Of a stretch of DNA of 43,184 nt, positions 23,388 to 32,292 are shown piece after piece. The stretch's first letter is position 1; every line of letters begins with the position of its first letter. This DNA is from a virus. Location: positions 1-43,184 of the IMG/VR virus record IMGVR_UViG_3300035168_000026; one strand, written 5' to 3'. The notes under the pieces were generated by a model, which worked only from the letters and a program-made list of their open reading frames with translations, did not search any database and was not told the DNA's origin. The position numbers and the translations under genes were made by a program.

Positions 23388-25941
23388 CAAGCGCAAGATC
23401 GAAGTCGAACTGATCGGCGACAGCCGCTCCCTGGAGCGTGCTTTCAAGCGTGGTGCCAAGGCGGGCACCACGTTCAGCGCTAGCATCACGGGCCTGCGCC
23501 GCAGTATTGCTGGCGGTCTGGGCCTCGCAGCCGGTGCCGGTGCGGTCGTCCTGTTTACGCGGGCACTGACGGGATCGGTCAAGGCGGCTGGTGACTTCCA
23601 GCTGGCGCTGCAGAAGATGGTCGGCCTGTCAGGTGTTGCCCAGTCTTCGATCCGGGATCTGCGCAGCGACGTGCTGGCGCTGGCTCCAGTCGTCGGCAAG
23701 GGGCCGCAGGAGCTTGCGGAGGCGCTGTTCTTCATTACGTCGTCCGGTATCCCTGCGGCCAAGGCGCTCGATGTCCTGACCGTCTCGGCCAAGGCGTCGG
23801 CTGCCGGGCTGGGCGAGACGCAGACCGTGGCCGATGCAGTCACGTCGGCACTCAATGCCTACGGGCCTGCGGCGATCAACGCGACCCAGGCCACGGACGT
23901 GCTGGTGGCAACCGTCAGAGAAGGTAAGGGGGAGGCAGACCAGTTTGCCGGAGTCATCGGCAACGTGGCGGCGCTGGCTGCTGAGCTTGGCGTCTCGTTC
24001 GACCAGGTGGGCGCGGCACTGGCAGCGCAGACCAGGCTGGGCACCGACGCCGAGACTGCCGCCACCCAGCTGAACCAGGTGTTCTCAGCGCTGCTGAACA
24101 CCAGCCCCAAGGTGGCCAAGGCGTATGCCAGCGTCGGCCTGAACCTGGAGGATCTACGCAAGAGCCTGCAGAACGAGGGGCTGCTACCGACGCTCACCAA
24201 GATCAAGAACGCGTTCGGCGACAACACGACGCAGCTGCGGTCTGCCATCCCGGAGATCCGTGCGTTCCGTGGTGTACTGGCTCTGGTCGGCAAGCAGGCC
24301 GGGCCGGTTAAAGCGATCTTCGACCGGCTGGCCAAGTCCACCGGATCTCTGGGCGCGGCGTTCAACGCGATCAGCGGGACGCAGGCCCAGCAGTTCGCTC
24401 AGCTGAACGCTAGCCTGGAAGTCTTCAAGATCACGGTGGGTGCAGCCCTGGCACCGGCGATCAAGGACGTGCTCGATCCGCTGACCAAGTGGCTGGCAAA
24501 GACTGAGAATCAGAAGCGGGTACAGGGCGAGTTGACCAGGACGGTGCGCGATGCCGTAGGCGGCATACGCGCCTTCCTGGGGGTCGTTCGGCCGCTCGCG
24601 GCAGCCGCAAAGGATGCGACTGACCAGCTGGGCGGATTGAAGCGAGTGGTGGAGCTACTGACCGTGGCGTTCGTGGCCAGCAAGCTGCTGGGCTTCGCCA
24701 GCGCCATCACGGGCATCGGCACGGCAGCGGGTGTGGCCACAGGTCGAGTCGCTGCGCTCCGGCTGGCGCTGCTGCGGCTGGGTGCGCTGGCAGTGGTCAC
24801 GGTTGGCATCGAGATCCTGCTGAACAAGGACAAGATCGACGACGCGGTGCAGAAGTTCTTGCGAGGCAACAACCTGGGCTTCCTGGCCAACGAGACGATC
24901 AAGATCCCGGTGGACGCCGACCTGGGTGCACTGATCAAGATGCGCAACAGGATTGCGGATGTGAAGGGCGAGTCCGACCTGATGGTGAAGGCGCTCGACA
25001 AGATCATCGCCAGGCTGGACACCATCGACCACTCAGGCTTCGTGGATCAGCCCGGACTGCGACCTCGCAACAAGACCAAGAGCACCACCGTCGTAAAGGT
25101 TGACAAGGACAAGTCCGTGAAGACCGCAGCTGCCGTCGGCGAGAGCGCCGGAGATGCTGCCAAGAAAGCGTTCAACAAGACGATGGGCCTGCTGGAGCTT
25201 GCCTTCGACAAGGCATCGCAGACCACCAGCCTGCGCGACGACCTGGGGATCTTGAAGCAGCAGGAGAAGGTGCTCCGGGCACGTATTGCTCACTCGAAGA
25301 ACGACCTCGATCTGCAGAAGCAGCTGGTCGCAGTCCAGGGTCAGCAGCGCGACATCCTCAAGGAGATCGCCGCCAACCAGGCGACGGCCAAGAATGCGCG
25401 GCAGTTCAAGGCGCTGGGGCTGACCGGCACCGGCGACACGATCACGCCTTCCGCCGGAGCGTTGAGCAAGCGCCTGGGGTCGGTGTCCAAGCTGGTCGAG
25501 GGCAGCGTGCTGGACACACCCAAGACCGCAAAGAAGCTGGCCCAGATCGCCAAGGTCTTGTCCGGCAAGTTCGGCAAGGTCGGCAAGGACGTGCGGGCGG
25601 CGATCCTTCAGATGCTGAACGACATCCAGAGCGCACTGGACAGTGGCGACAAGAAGGGGCCACTGACCAAGACCAGCAGCCTGAACACGTTCAAGGTGAC
25701 CGCTGGGCTGGGCCTGACGCCGGAGCAGGAGCGTGCGCTGCGTAGTCGCTTGTCGGGCTTCAACTCCGCCGGGCTGGGCCTGGCCAGGGGCCAGCAGACC
25801 GGCAACTTCGTCGTTGAGTCTCACACGACCATCAACGTGGACGGTGCCAAGGTCGCCAACGTCGTGACCCGTCAGCAGCAGAAGAACAAGCGCCGCAACC
25901 CACGACAGAAGCGCGGGCCGCACCGCATCGGTGGCGTCTAG
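23380..25941 (+). CDS. Tail tape measure protein (TP901-type)
   Basis: An 853-residue protein. The N-terminal 330 residues match the TP901 tape-measure core (VGKGPQELAEALFFITSSGI, GLGETQTVADAVTSALNAYG, GVSFDQVGAALAAQT, LRSAIPEIRAFRGVLALVG). Residues about 430-470 are hydrophobic (LLTVAFVASKLLGFASAITG and nearby), the usual membrane-penetrating zone, and the C terminus is basic and helical. At roughly 0.15 nm per residue, the predicted tail length is about 125-130 nm. The start overlaps the frameshifted chaperone. Confidence 0.92.
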   Translation: MASKRKIEVELIGDSRSLERAFKRGAKAGTTFSASITGLRRSIAGGLGLAAGAGAVVLFTRALTGSVKAAGDFQLALQKMVGLSGVAQSSIRDLRSDVLALAPVVGKGPQELAEALFFITSSGIPAAKALDVLTVSAKASAAGLGETQTVADAVTSALNAYGPAAINATQATDVLVATVREGKGEADQFAGVIGNVAALAAELGVSFDQVGAALAAQTRLGTDAETAATQLNQVFSALLNTSPKVAKAYASVGLNLEDLRKSLQNEGLLPTLTKIKNAFGDNTTQLRSAIPEIRAFRGVLALVGKQAGPVKAIFDRLAKSTGSLGAAFNAISGTQAQQFAQLNASLEVFKITVGAALAPAIKDVLDPLTKWLAKTENQKRVQGELTRTVRDAVGGIRAFLGVVRPLAAAAKDATDQLGGLKRVVELLTVAFVASKLLGFASAITGIGTAAGVATGRVAALRLALLRLGALAVVTVGIEILLNKDKIDDAVQKFLRGNNLGFLANETIKIPVDADLGALIKMRNRIADVKGESDLMVKALDKIIARLDTIDHSGFVDQPGLRPRNKTKSTTVVKVDKDKSVKTAAAVGESAGDAAKKAFNKTMGLLELAFDKASQTTSLRDDLGILKQQEKVLRARIAHSKNDLDLQKQLVAVQGQQRDILKEIAANQATAKNARQFKALGLTGTGDTITPSAGALSKRLGSVSKLVEGSVLDTPKTAKKLAQIAKVLSGKFGKVGKDVRAAILQMLNDIQSALDSGDKKGPLTKTSSLNTFKVTAGLGLTPEQERALRSRLSGFNSAGLGLARGQQTGNFVVESHTTINVDGAKVANVVTRQQQKNKRRNPRQKRGPHRIGGV

Positions 25942-27270
25942 GTGGCGGTCACAGATTCGCCAGGGCCGGGCCGGGTGCTGATCGCGCTGGCGGACGGCCC
26001 ACTGGAGCCTGAGCCGACCTGGACGCGATTCGACATGCTGTCCACCTGCCGGTGCTACGGATTCGACTCCTACGCCGGTCGGCAGTCGGAGCTTGACACG
26101 ACCGACACCGGCACCGCCACCGCGTTCTTTCACGACCGCGACCGTACGCTGGACGACGACGACCTGGTGGGGATGCAGATCATGTTCCAGCTGTACAACC
26201 CGGTCACCGACAGCTGGCACCCGCGCTGGCGCGGGCACATAGACGACGTTGCCCACGACTTGGTGCCCGTCGCTGCACCTGACATGCCGCTGTCGGACGC
26301 GCAGATCATCTGCACTGGGATCTTCGACTACCTGGGTGGGTGCAAGATGCTGCCGGGCGTGTTCGGCAACTTTGCCGACCAGCTGTCGGCGGACACCGTG
26401 TTCTACGAGAACGGGCGCTTCGATGACCGCTGCATCAAGCTGCTGGACGACGCGCTGATCGACGTGGACATGCGGGTGACCTTCACGGGCAACGTGTACG
26501 TGAACGAGACGCAGTACGACGTGGACGACGTGATCCTCCAGGCTCTGAGAGATGCGTGTGATGCGGAGTTCCCTGGTGTGGCCAACGTCTATGAGGATCG
26601 GTTCGGCCGGGTGGCGATCCACGGGCGACACGCGAGGTTCGACCCGGAGGGCACGGCAGCCGGTGGAGCCAACTGGGACTTCAATCGCTGGTACGCCGCC
26701 ACCAGGGAGGACGTGACCGGCGACAACGCGCAGATCCGCGAGTTCGGGTACAATCGCCCACGCTCGCGGATCATCAACAGCTACGTGGCCTGGCCACGCG
26801 AGGACGAGGCAGGCGTGCCCATCGACAGGGACATCATCGCCACCTTGCTGCGTACCGACCCCACGTCCATCGGGATCTACGGGTATCGCGGCGACGACGC
26901 ACCGGACCTGATCCTGCAGCGCGAGTACGCGGCTTCTGGTGACCGCACCGGCACGGAGCTATGCGGTCTGTTTGGGGACTTCTACATCGCCAACTACGCG
27001 GCAGTGCGGAAGGCGATCCAGCGTGTCACGCTCAAGGCGCTGCGGGCCGACGACCCCAGGGCAGCCGCCACGTGGGATACGATGTGCCGCATGGACATCT
27101 CGGACGGCATGAACCTGACGGTTGACGAGGCTGGCCTGGCGGACACGCCGTTCTTCATCGACGGCGTATCGGTCGAGTGCCGGGTGCTCAACCCCGACCA
27201 CGACATGGTGACCGTGACTCCCAACCTGACACCGGCCAGCTATTACGACACGGACGTGTTCGACGTATGA
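25942..27270 (+). CDS. Minor tail protein (tail tip)
   Basis: A 442-residue protein from GTG 25942, directly after the tape-measure stop. Features are beta-rich: TRFDMLSTCRCYGFDSYAGR, TATAFFHDRDRTLDDDDLVG, WHPRWRGHIDDVAHDLVP, ICTGIFDYLGG, and VNETQYDVDDVILQALRDAC. The position matches distal tail/tail-tip hub proteins, and the fold of repeated beta domains agrees. It overlaps the next gene by ATGA. Which hub component it is cannot be said. Confidence 0.75.
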   Translation: MAVTDSPGPGRVLIALADGPLEPEPTWTRFDMLSTCRCYGFDSYAGRQSELDTTDTGTATAFFHDRDRTLDDDDLVGMQIMFQLYNPVTDSWHPRWRGHIDDVAHDLVPVAAPDMPLSDAQIICTGIFDYLGGCKMLPGVFGNFADQLSADTVFYENGRFDDRCIKLLDDALIDVDMRVTFTGNVYVNETQYDVDDVILQALRDACDAEFPGVANVYEDRFGRVAIHGRHARFDPEGTAAGGANWDFNRWYAATREDVTGDNAQIREFGYNRPRSRIINSYVAWPREDEAGVPIDRDIIATLLRTDPTSIGIYGYRGDDAPDLILQREYAASGDRTGTELCGLFGDFYIANYAAVRKAIQRVTLKALRADDPRAAATWDTMCRMDISDGMNLTVDEAGLADTPFFIDGVSVECRVLNPDHDMVTVTPNLTPASYYDTDVFDV

Positions 27271-27884
27271 GCGGCGTCAACTACCACGCACAGACGCACC
27301 GCAAGAAGTCGCAGGGCGGCACCGACCCGCTCGACATCATCCCGTCGTGGTGCCGCGTCAACTTCGAGGGCGAGTACGACTTCGCCGGTGGGTCGTACCC
27401 GACGTGGGACTGGGGAGCGGCTGCGTTCACCAGCTTCTTGACCAACGATGATGCCGCGTTCGTCAACGACTCGGACGCGGCAGTGCTGCTGGGGCCGGGA
27501 ATCTTTGCCACAAGCATGCACGTCCGAGTCAACATCGACGGTCAGTTTCTTGACCTTGCGCCACAGGCTGGGACTACCCGACTGCATCCAGGTCACCTGC
27601 TGACTTCGATAGCACTGGCGGTTAGCGGCTTCTCCGATCTGCTGCGCACACACGTGTGGTCGGAGGAAGCGTATGACTTGACCGCCAGCCTGGGACTACT
27701 TGGTCGGTTCGAGGACGAGCTTGCGGGCTTCATCGGGACGACCGACGCGGATACGGCAGTGTTCCCACAACTCGTTTCTGCTGATGCGCTGATTGGCCCC
27801 AACAACACGGGATCATTCCCAGTGCTGGCCCCGTCGTTCGATGGGCACTTCTGGATCGAGCAGGTATCGGCGGTGTTCCCATGA
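27267..27884 (+). CDS. Minor tail protein, putative tip component
   Basis: A 205-residue protein from ATG 27267 (ATGA overlap). It begins with HAQTHRKKSQGGTDPLD, an N-terminal motif shared by many actinophage tip or fibre proteins (histidine-rich H-x3-H followed by GGTDPL), then has aromatic beta-strands (FAGGSYPTWDWGAAAFTSFL). It probably attaches to the tip and may take part in receptor contact. It overlaps the next ATG by ATGA. Confidence 0.7.
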   Translation: MSGVNYHAQTHRKKSQGGTDPLDIIPSWCRVNFEGEYDFAGGSYPTWDWGAAAFTSFLTNDDAAFVNDSDAAVLLGPGIFATSMHVRVNIDGQFLDLAPQAGTTRLHPGHLLTSIALAVSGFSDLLRTHVWSEEAYDLTASLGLLGRFEDELAGFIGTTDADTAVFPQLVSADALIGPNNTGSFPVLAPSFDGHFWIEQVSAVFP

Positions 27885-28333
27885 TCGCATCCCTGGCCTT
27901 CGGTCTTGAGTTGCAGGAGTGGGCGCTGCTGATCACGGGCGTATTCGTGGCTGCCGAGATCACCGGTTTCTCGCGTTCGGGCAGGACTGCCCGCAAGGAC
28001 AATGCCGACCTGCGCGAGCGCAACGCGACGCTGGAGGGCGAGGTCAAGACCCTGGAGGAGAAGGCGGCAAGCCTGCAGCTGCAGATCGCCGCTCTGGTGC
28101 GACAGGTGGACGACTTGAAGGAGCGCAACGTAGACGCGCTCTGGTCGGCGTACCGTGAACACGACCAGCGGGTGACCGAGGGCCATGCTGCCCTTGGCAG
28201 CACCCTAACGCTCCTGTCCGAGAGCATCACCTTGCACGAGGAGCAGGCGCAGGGACGGCACGGGGCCATGCTGGTCATCATGGAGCGGATTGCCGACAAG
28301 GTAGATGGAACATCGACAGAGGGAGGAAGGTAA
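27881..28333 (+). CDS. Membrane-anchored coiled-coil protein (lysis region)
   Basis: A 150-residue protein. Residues about 12-30 form one membrane helix (EWALLITGVFVAAEITGF), followed by a basic turn (SRSGRTARKDN) and a long coiled coil (ADLRERNATLEGEVKTLEEK, then AASLQLQIAALVRQVDDLKE). It sits immediately before the two-helix holin candidate and may be a holin partner or spanin-like protein. No lipobox is seen. Confidence 0.65.
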   Translation: MIASLAFGLELQEWALLITGVFVAAEITGFSRSGRTARKDNADLRERNATLEGEVKTLEEKAASLQLQIAALVRQVDDLKERNVDALWSAYREHDQRVTEGHAALGSTLTLLSESITLHEEQAQGRHGAMLVIMERIADKVDGTSTEGGR

Positions 28334-28530
28334 TGCTCACACGCATCACGGTCGTGGTCGGACTGCTGACCGCACTCGTCCAGGGTGCCGTCTTGTTCGG
28401 CTGGGACATCACGCAGGATCAGCAGGCATGGATCACCGGCTTCATCGTGCTTGCTGGCGGCGCTGTCCACGCCTGGTTCAACCCGAACGTCCCGCTGCCC
28501 GGCAGTCCGACGGGCGGAGACGGTGGCTAG
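28333..28530 (+). CDS. Putative holin (two membrane helices)
   Basis: A 65-residue protein from ATG 28333 (TAATG overlap). Two hydrophobic segments are visible: ITVVVGLLTALVQGAVLFGW and AWITGFIVLAGGAVHAWF, joined by a short polar loop (DITQDQQ), with a Gly/Pro tail. Size, topology and position before the endolysin are typical of class II holins, which open the membrane at lysis. Confidence 0.7.
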   Translation: MLTRITVVVGLLTALVQGAVLFGWDITQDQQAWITGFIVLAGGAVHAWFNPNVPLPGSPTGGDGG

Positions 28531-29023
28531 CGTCGCACCAAAGGTAGCGGCGGGCGTGGCTGCGGTCGCGCTCGCCGCTGGCGGGTTCGTACTCGCTGGG
28601 TCAGACATCTCGCCGCTGACGGCTACGGAAACCGTGGTGGTCACCCCACCGACGATGGGCTGCAACGACTGGCCGGTGCAGCTATCCACCGGCGAGTGCC
28701 AGGCAGCCGGGACGATCAGATATGTGTCCCTGGTCAACCTCCAGGGTGCGGCACAGTTCTGCAAGTGGAAGTCGGCCAACCAGGGCGAGTGGTCACGGCT
28801 GAAAGCGTATGCGGCCAGCACCACGCCGCCGATGGACGTGGTGACCTGGTTAGGCTCGTCTATCCTGAACCAGTTGCAGGCGTACTTCGTCACCGGTGCT
28901 CCGTCGTTCGTCATGCCGGTGAACGATGCCCCGAACAAGTGTCGGACTCCGCTACCACCGCCTGGCATCGCATCGGTGATCCCTGGGCAGACGGACGTAA
29001 CGGTGACAGTGAGCAGTCCTTGA
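28523..29023 (+). CDS. Exported or membrane-anchored hypothetical protein
   Basis: A 166-residue protein from GTG 28523, overlapping the holin stop by eight bases. The N terminus has a hydrophobic stretch (VAAGVAAVALAAGGFVLAGS) like a signal or anchor, and the mature part contains four Cys (MGCNDWPVQLSTGECQAAG, QFCKWKSA, NKCRTPLPP) that could pair in the cell wall space. A role in lysis or cell-envelope contact is plausible from context only. Confidence 0.6.
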   Translation: MASVAPKVAAGVAAVALAAGGFVLAGSDISPLTATETVVVTPPTMGCNDWPVQLSTGECQAAGTIRYVSLVNLQGAAQFCKWKSANQGEWSRLKAYAASTTPPMDVVTWLGSSILNQLQAYFVTGAPSFVMPVNDAPNKCRTPLPPPGIASVIPGQTDVTVTVSSP

Positions 29024-29026
29024 ACC

Positions 29027-29314
29027 GTGGACGAGAGGATCTACAGGCTCGTTATGTCGCGCCCGATCCCAGACAAGCTGATACGGAATCTGGGCAACCT
29101 TGAGGCACGCAGAAAGACCCCACTCACATCTACGCAGCGCAAGACGTTGCAGCTGGTGTGCGAGGGCTACTCCACGCCGGAGATCAGCGCCATGAGGCAT
29201 TACCACCCGGACAGCATCAAGTACCAGATCCGCAGGCTCAAGTGGTTCTTCGGGGCACGCAACCGGACGCACCTGGCGGCGCTCGCAGTGGCCCAGGGAT
29301 ACGTAGACCTGTGA
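29027..29314 (+). CDS. LuxR-type helix-turn-helix DNA-binding protein
   Basis: A 95-residue protein of mostly one LuxR/GerE-type HTH: LTSTQRKTLQLVCEGYSTPE, the recognition-helix region HYHPDSIKYQIRRLKWFFG, and NRTHLAALAVAQGYVD. No sensor or receiver domain is present. It probably regulates a phage promoter, and its place directly upstream of the endolysin suggests late-gene control. GTG 29027 lacks a clear ribosome-binding site, so ATG 29054 is an alternative. It overlaps the endolysin start by GTGA. Confidence 0.75.
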   Translation: MDERIYRLVMSRPIPDKLIRNLGNLEARRKTPLTSTQRKTLQLVCEGYSTPEISAMRHYHPDSIKYQIRRLKWFFGARNRTHLAALAVAQGYVDL

Positions 29315-30774
29315 TCGACCTGTTCGCCACCGGCGTCTATCTGCGCAAGCCGGGCGGCAACGTCGAGAACCTGGCCGACCAGGCGCTGGTGCCGGTGGCC
29401 TGGGCTGCGCTCAACGTCGGCGGCGATGTCGGGCGCGATCCGTCCGTATGGGCACGCCAGCGGGCGCTGTACGCTCAGGCAGGCGTGCCGGTGTGCCCGT
29501 GGCTCCACTGCCGAAACATCGCGGACATCGAGTGGCTGATCGGCGTAGGGGAGCTTTGGAAGTCCAAGGCCATCGGCGTCAACATCGAGGACGTGGCGGG
29601 CGACAAGATCAGCCTGCGCGAGGTCGGCGGCGTGCTGCTCGACTTCTGGGTGAACCCACACGAGGCGCAGGTGCACCTGGCCACGCTGCCCTGGGTGCAG
29701 AACGGGCAGGGCTGGCATCACGTGGACTTCGCCGTGGTCGCTCTCGAGATCAACCCGGACGAGAACGACAACTCCAAGGCTCCGCTCCAGGTGCTGGCCG
29801 ACCATGCCTTCGCCGAGGGCCTCAAGCACGTGACCTACATGTACGGCACGAAGGTGCACACCTGGCCCTACGACCTGAGCTTCTCCCACAGCCTCTACAC
29901 GGGCGACGACATACCGCCGTTGGCTGCCACCTGGCGGCGCTGGCAAGATCCCGCCGTGGTGACCAAACCACGACCTACTCCACCACCGCCTGGAGGGCAG
30001 AAAATGCTGACCGTGAAGCAGTTCCCATACACCGGCCCCTTTCGCCAGGGCGACCGCAACCACTCAACAATCAAGGGCTTGAAGCGCGGCATGATCCGCC
30101 TTGGCCACCTGCACCAGAAGCTGGGCACCGAGACGGACGACTTCGGCCCAGATCTGGACGATGCGATGACCGACTGGTGGAAGGCGCGTGGCGGCATCGG
30201 CAAGTTCCACGGCTACGGCAAGGGGTCGTGGCTGGCGCTACGCCAGGAGCGGCTGATCGAAGGGCCGAACGCGGGCGCGTGGGCGATGGACAGCCTGGCG
30301 TTGAAGTACGTGCGCGACGACATGCTGACCATGTGCTACCCGCACGTCGCTGGCAGCCTGTCCGAAGTCCCGGCGACGGTGCCGCACGTCACAGCTGGGG
30401 TGCCGGGCAACTGGGCCTATGACTTCATCGCTCCGGGTGGCACCAAGGTCGTGGCCGTCGAGCGGGCTGAGATCACGCGGCTGTCGGGACATGATCCTTC
30501 TGAAGGGGCCGACCAGGTGGTCGGGATATTCGGCTGGTCGATCAGCTATGAGACCGCTGCAGGCTACCGCTACTTCTCAACTCACTACGGCACGCGTGCT
30601 ACACTGGCCGTAGGCCAGATAGTCGATGTCGGCCAGGTGCTGGGCACCGTGGGGCACTGGCCCGGAGATCCGTCTCGAAGCCATACGCACCTCGGGGTCA
30701 CATCGCCTCTAGGCACAGCTGATGCCAAGAAGCGCATCGGCCAGATCAAGTCGGCAGCCAGGGTGGCTGCCTGA
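29311..30774 (+). CDS. Endolysin with C-terminal M23-type peptidase domain
   Basis: A 487-residue modular lysin from GTG 29311. Residues 1-220 are an unassigned alpha/beta domain (TGVYLRKPGGNVENLADQAL, AWAALNVGGD) that may be a glycoside hydrolase-like barrel. A Pro-rich linker (RPTPPPPGG) leads to a helical middle module that may bind the wall. Residues about 360-470 are M23-like: NWAYDFIAPGGTKV (Asp 371), THYG, and SHTHLGV (His 458 and 460). The first zinc ligand is Asn 367 rather than the usual His of HxxxD, so the metal site is either atypical or inactive. It cleaves peptide cross-links if active. It is encoded after the holin candidates. Confidence 0.8.
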   Translation: MIDLFATGVYLRKPGGNVENLADQALVPVAWAALNVGGDVGRDPSVWARQRALYAQAGVPVCPWLHCRNIADIEWLIGVGELWKSKAIGVNIEDVAGDKISLREVGGVLLDFWVNPHEAQVHLATLPWVQNGQGWHHVDFAVVALEINPDENDNSKAPLQVLADHAFAEGLKHVTYMYGTKVHTWPYDLSFSHSLYTGDDIPPLAATWRRWQDPAVVTKPRPTPPPPGGQKMLTVKQFPYTGPFRQGDRNHSTIKGLKRGMIRLGHLHQKLGTETDDFGPDLDDAMTDWWKARGGIGKFHGYGKGSWLALRQERLIEGPNAGAWAMDSLALKYVRDDMLTMCYPHVAGSLSEVPATVPHVTAGVPGNWAYDFIAPGGTKVVAVERAEITRLSGHDPSEGADQVVGIFGWSISYETAAGYRYFSTHYGTRATLAVGQIVDVGQVLGTVGHWPGDPSRSHTHLGVTSPLGTADAKKRIGQIKSAARVAA

Positions 30775-30788
30775 AAGGAGCGAACAGA

Positions 30789-31025
30789 ATGCTGGAGCCA
30801 CACTGGGTTCAGTTCCACGACGGAGAAGGCAACTCGTATCCGTTCCTCGTCACGCAGCACGGAGCCGACGAGCACGTGGGCGGCTCTGTCCTCGTGGTGG
30901 GCGAGGTCGAGGAGAACGAGGCAGGGCTATCTACCGGATGGAACACACGCGAGCACATCGGCCGAGGTGACGTGACCAAGGGTGCGTCCTGGTCGCCGGT
31001 CGATGGCGTGGACACAGACCTCTAG
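30789..31025 (+). CDS. Hypothetical 78-residue protein, last of late operon
   Basis: It starts at ATG 30789 with GAAAGGAGC upstream. The product is acidic and beta-rich (MLEPHWVQFHDGEGNSYPFL, then VLVVGEVEENEAGLSTGW), probably a single small domain of unknown function. It is the final gene before the 16-bp-stem terminator, so it is transcribed with the lysis genes. Confidence 0.62.
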   Translation: MLEPHWVQFHDGEGNSYPFLVTQHGADEHVGGSVLVVGEVEENEAGLSTGWNTREHIGRGDVTKGASWSPVDGVDTDL

Positions 31026-31031
31026 ACACAG

Positions 31032-31074
31032 ATCAGGGGCCACTCCGTCCATCGTCTGCGGAGTGGCCCCTGAT
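31032..31074. terminator. Bidirectional terminator, 16-bp stem
   Basis: ATCAGGGGCCACTCCG (31032-31047) and CGGAGTGGCCCCTGAT (31059-31074) are perfect inverse repeats with an 11-base loop. The hairpin lies between the forward late operon (ending 31025) and the reverse operon (ending 31083), so it can stop both. Confidence 0.85.
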
Positions 31075-31082
31075 GATCGAGC

Positions 31083-32213
31083 TTAGCTGACTGCGCCAGC
31101 CTTGGACTGGAGCCGACCGCCGCGCCGCTTGGCTGCCGGAGCGGGCTTCGGGTCAGGCTTGACCTCGCCGTCCACCTTCTTGGCCTCGCGCTTCTTGGCG
31201 GCTGCCCTGACCTTGGAGATTCCGGCCTTCGCCTTGCTGGCCTTCGCCTTCTCCGCCTTCGCCGCCTTGGCCTCGATGATCTCGCGCTTGCGGGTCAGGA
31301 ATCCGACCCAGTTGCGCACCTGCAGCCGCTCCAGAGCGTCCTTGACTTCGAAGGTCATGAGCGCCTTCTTGTCCTTGATGCCCAGGGCGGAGTTCACGAG
31401 GTCGCTCTTGTAGCGGGCGTCCATGCCGGGCCTGAAGTTGCCGGACTCGGACAGGTAGACCTCTGGGGTGCCCAGGTCGCGGGCGGTCTGCTTGGGGGCC
31501 TTTTTGTCGGCCATCGTCTTGATCCTTTCGATCTGCCGGGCGGACGCGTCAACGTCCTGCATCCGGCGCTCCAACTCTGCAGGATTGCGGAGTTGGTCGA
31601 GCTTCTGTGCTGCTGACTTGCGCTGCTCCAGCAGGGCCATGATCTGCCTGCTGCAGCGGTCGGATTCGGCTGTCACCGCTGGTGACACGTTCTCGAATCC
31701 GGACTTCGACTCCTTGGCCCAGGCCTTGTCGTAGTCGGCCTGGACCTGGATCAGGTCGGCGTCGATCCGCTCGACCTTGGACTGAAGCTCTGCGATCTCG
31801 GCGTCGAGCTTCACCTTGATCGGGTGGTCGTCGGCGATGGTCATGACCTCTTCGAGCGCTGCCGCGAACTCCGGCGACTCCATCTCCGTCTTCAGCTGAG
31901 CGACTGCCGTGTCGATTACTGCCCGCGACGGCCCCGTCGTGGCCTCTTCCTGGCTCTCCGTGACCACGGGAGCCTCCGGCCCGGCCTCCGGGCCTCCCTG
32001 GGCGTACTCGTCGTACGGGAGGCCGGAGACGGCCCACGCCTTCACCTGGTCGTTGTCCATGCCCGTGATGCGCCGGATCTGCGCTCGTGCGTTCTTCACG
32101 GTCTGGAGGCCGAGGGTCCAGTCGTAGGACTGATCGCTCTTGCGAGCGCCCTGCTGTGCCATGCGGGCCATAAGCTCGTCCGGCGTCATGTCCTTGATGC
32201 GCTTGGCAGCCAT
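31083..32213 (-). CDS. Large basic coiled-coil protein (nucleoid-like C terminus)
   Basis: A 376-residue protein from ATG 32213. Residues about 100-245 are coiled coil (KLDAEIAELQSKVERIDADL, CSRQIMALLEQRKSAAQKLD), then a middle domain (TARDLGTPEVYLSESGNFRP, SDLVNSALGIKDKKALMTFE), and a Lys/Ala-rich C terminus (EIIEAKAAKAEKAKASKAKA) like histone-tail or nucleoid proteins. DNA binding is likely; the family is not recognised. It has its own promoter (copy D) and a possible upstream in-frame leaderless start at ATG 32252. Part of the dispersed repeat encodes its VTESQEEATTG segment. Confidence 0.7.
   Translation of the reverse strand: MAAKRIKDMTPDELMARMAQQGARKSDQSYDWTLGLQTVKNARAQIRRITGMDNDQVKAWAVSGLPYDEYAQGGPEAGPEAPVVTESQEEATTGPSRAVIDTAVAQLKTEMESPEFAAALEEVMTIADDHPIKVKLDAEIAELQSKVERIDADLIQVQADYDKAWAKESKSGFENVSPAVTAESDRCSRQIMALLEQRKSAAQKLDQLRNPAELERRMQDVDASARQIERIKTMADKKAPKQTARDLGTPEVYLSESGNFRPGMDARYKSDLVNSALGIKDKKALMTFEVKDALERLQVRNWVGFLTRKREIIEAKAAKAEKAKASKAKAGISKVRAAAKKREAKKVDGEVKPDPKPAPAAKRRGGRLQSKAGAVS
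31935..31967 (+). repeat. Dispersed short repeat, copy 2
   Basis: CGTCGTGGCCTC, then TGGCTCTCCGTGACCAC (31951-31967). This 17-mer is identical to 7113-7129, with a 1-base length difference in the spacer. Here it lies inside the coiled-coil gene and is read in frame. Confidence 0.5.
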
Positions 32214-32251
32214 TCGGCCGCTCCTTTCGCTGGGGGCTGGGGTGAACTGCA

Positions 32252-32287
32252 TAACCGTATTCAATCAGATGGGGCGGTCGGCGTCAA
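32252..32287 (-). promoter_or_regulatory. Dispersed promoter element, copy D
   Basis: On the minus strand: TTGACG (32287-32282), a 17-bp spacer, TTGAAT (32264-32259), ACGGTT, then ATG (32252-32250). The leader continues CAGTTCACCCCAGCCC. It lies between two reverse-strand genes, so it is an internal promoter of that block. Confidence 0.65.
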
Positions 32288-32292
32288 GGTTA

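Noticed and set aside
25033-26631. 532-codon reverse frame
   Set aside because: Antisense shadow of the tape measure and tail-tip genes; no domain is seen.
27730-28968. 412-codon reverse frame
   Set aside because: Antisense to four tightly overlapping forward genes with membrane helices and coupled starts.
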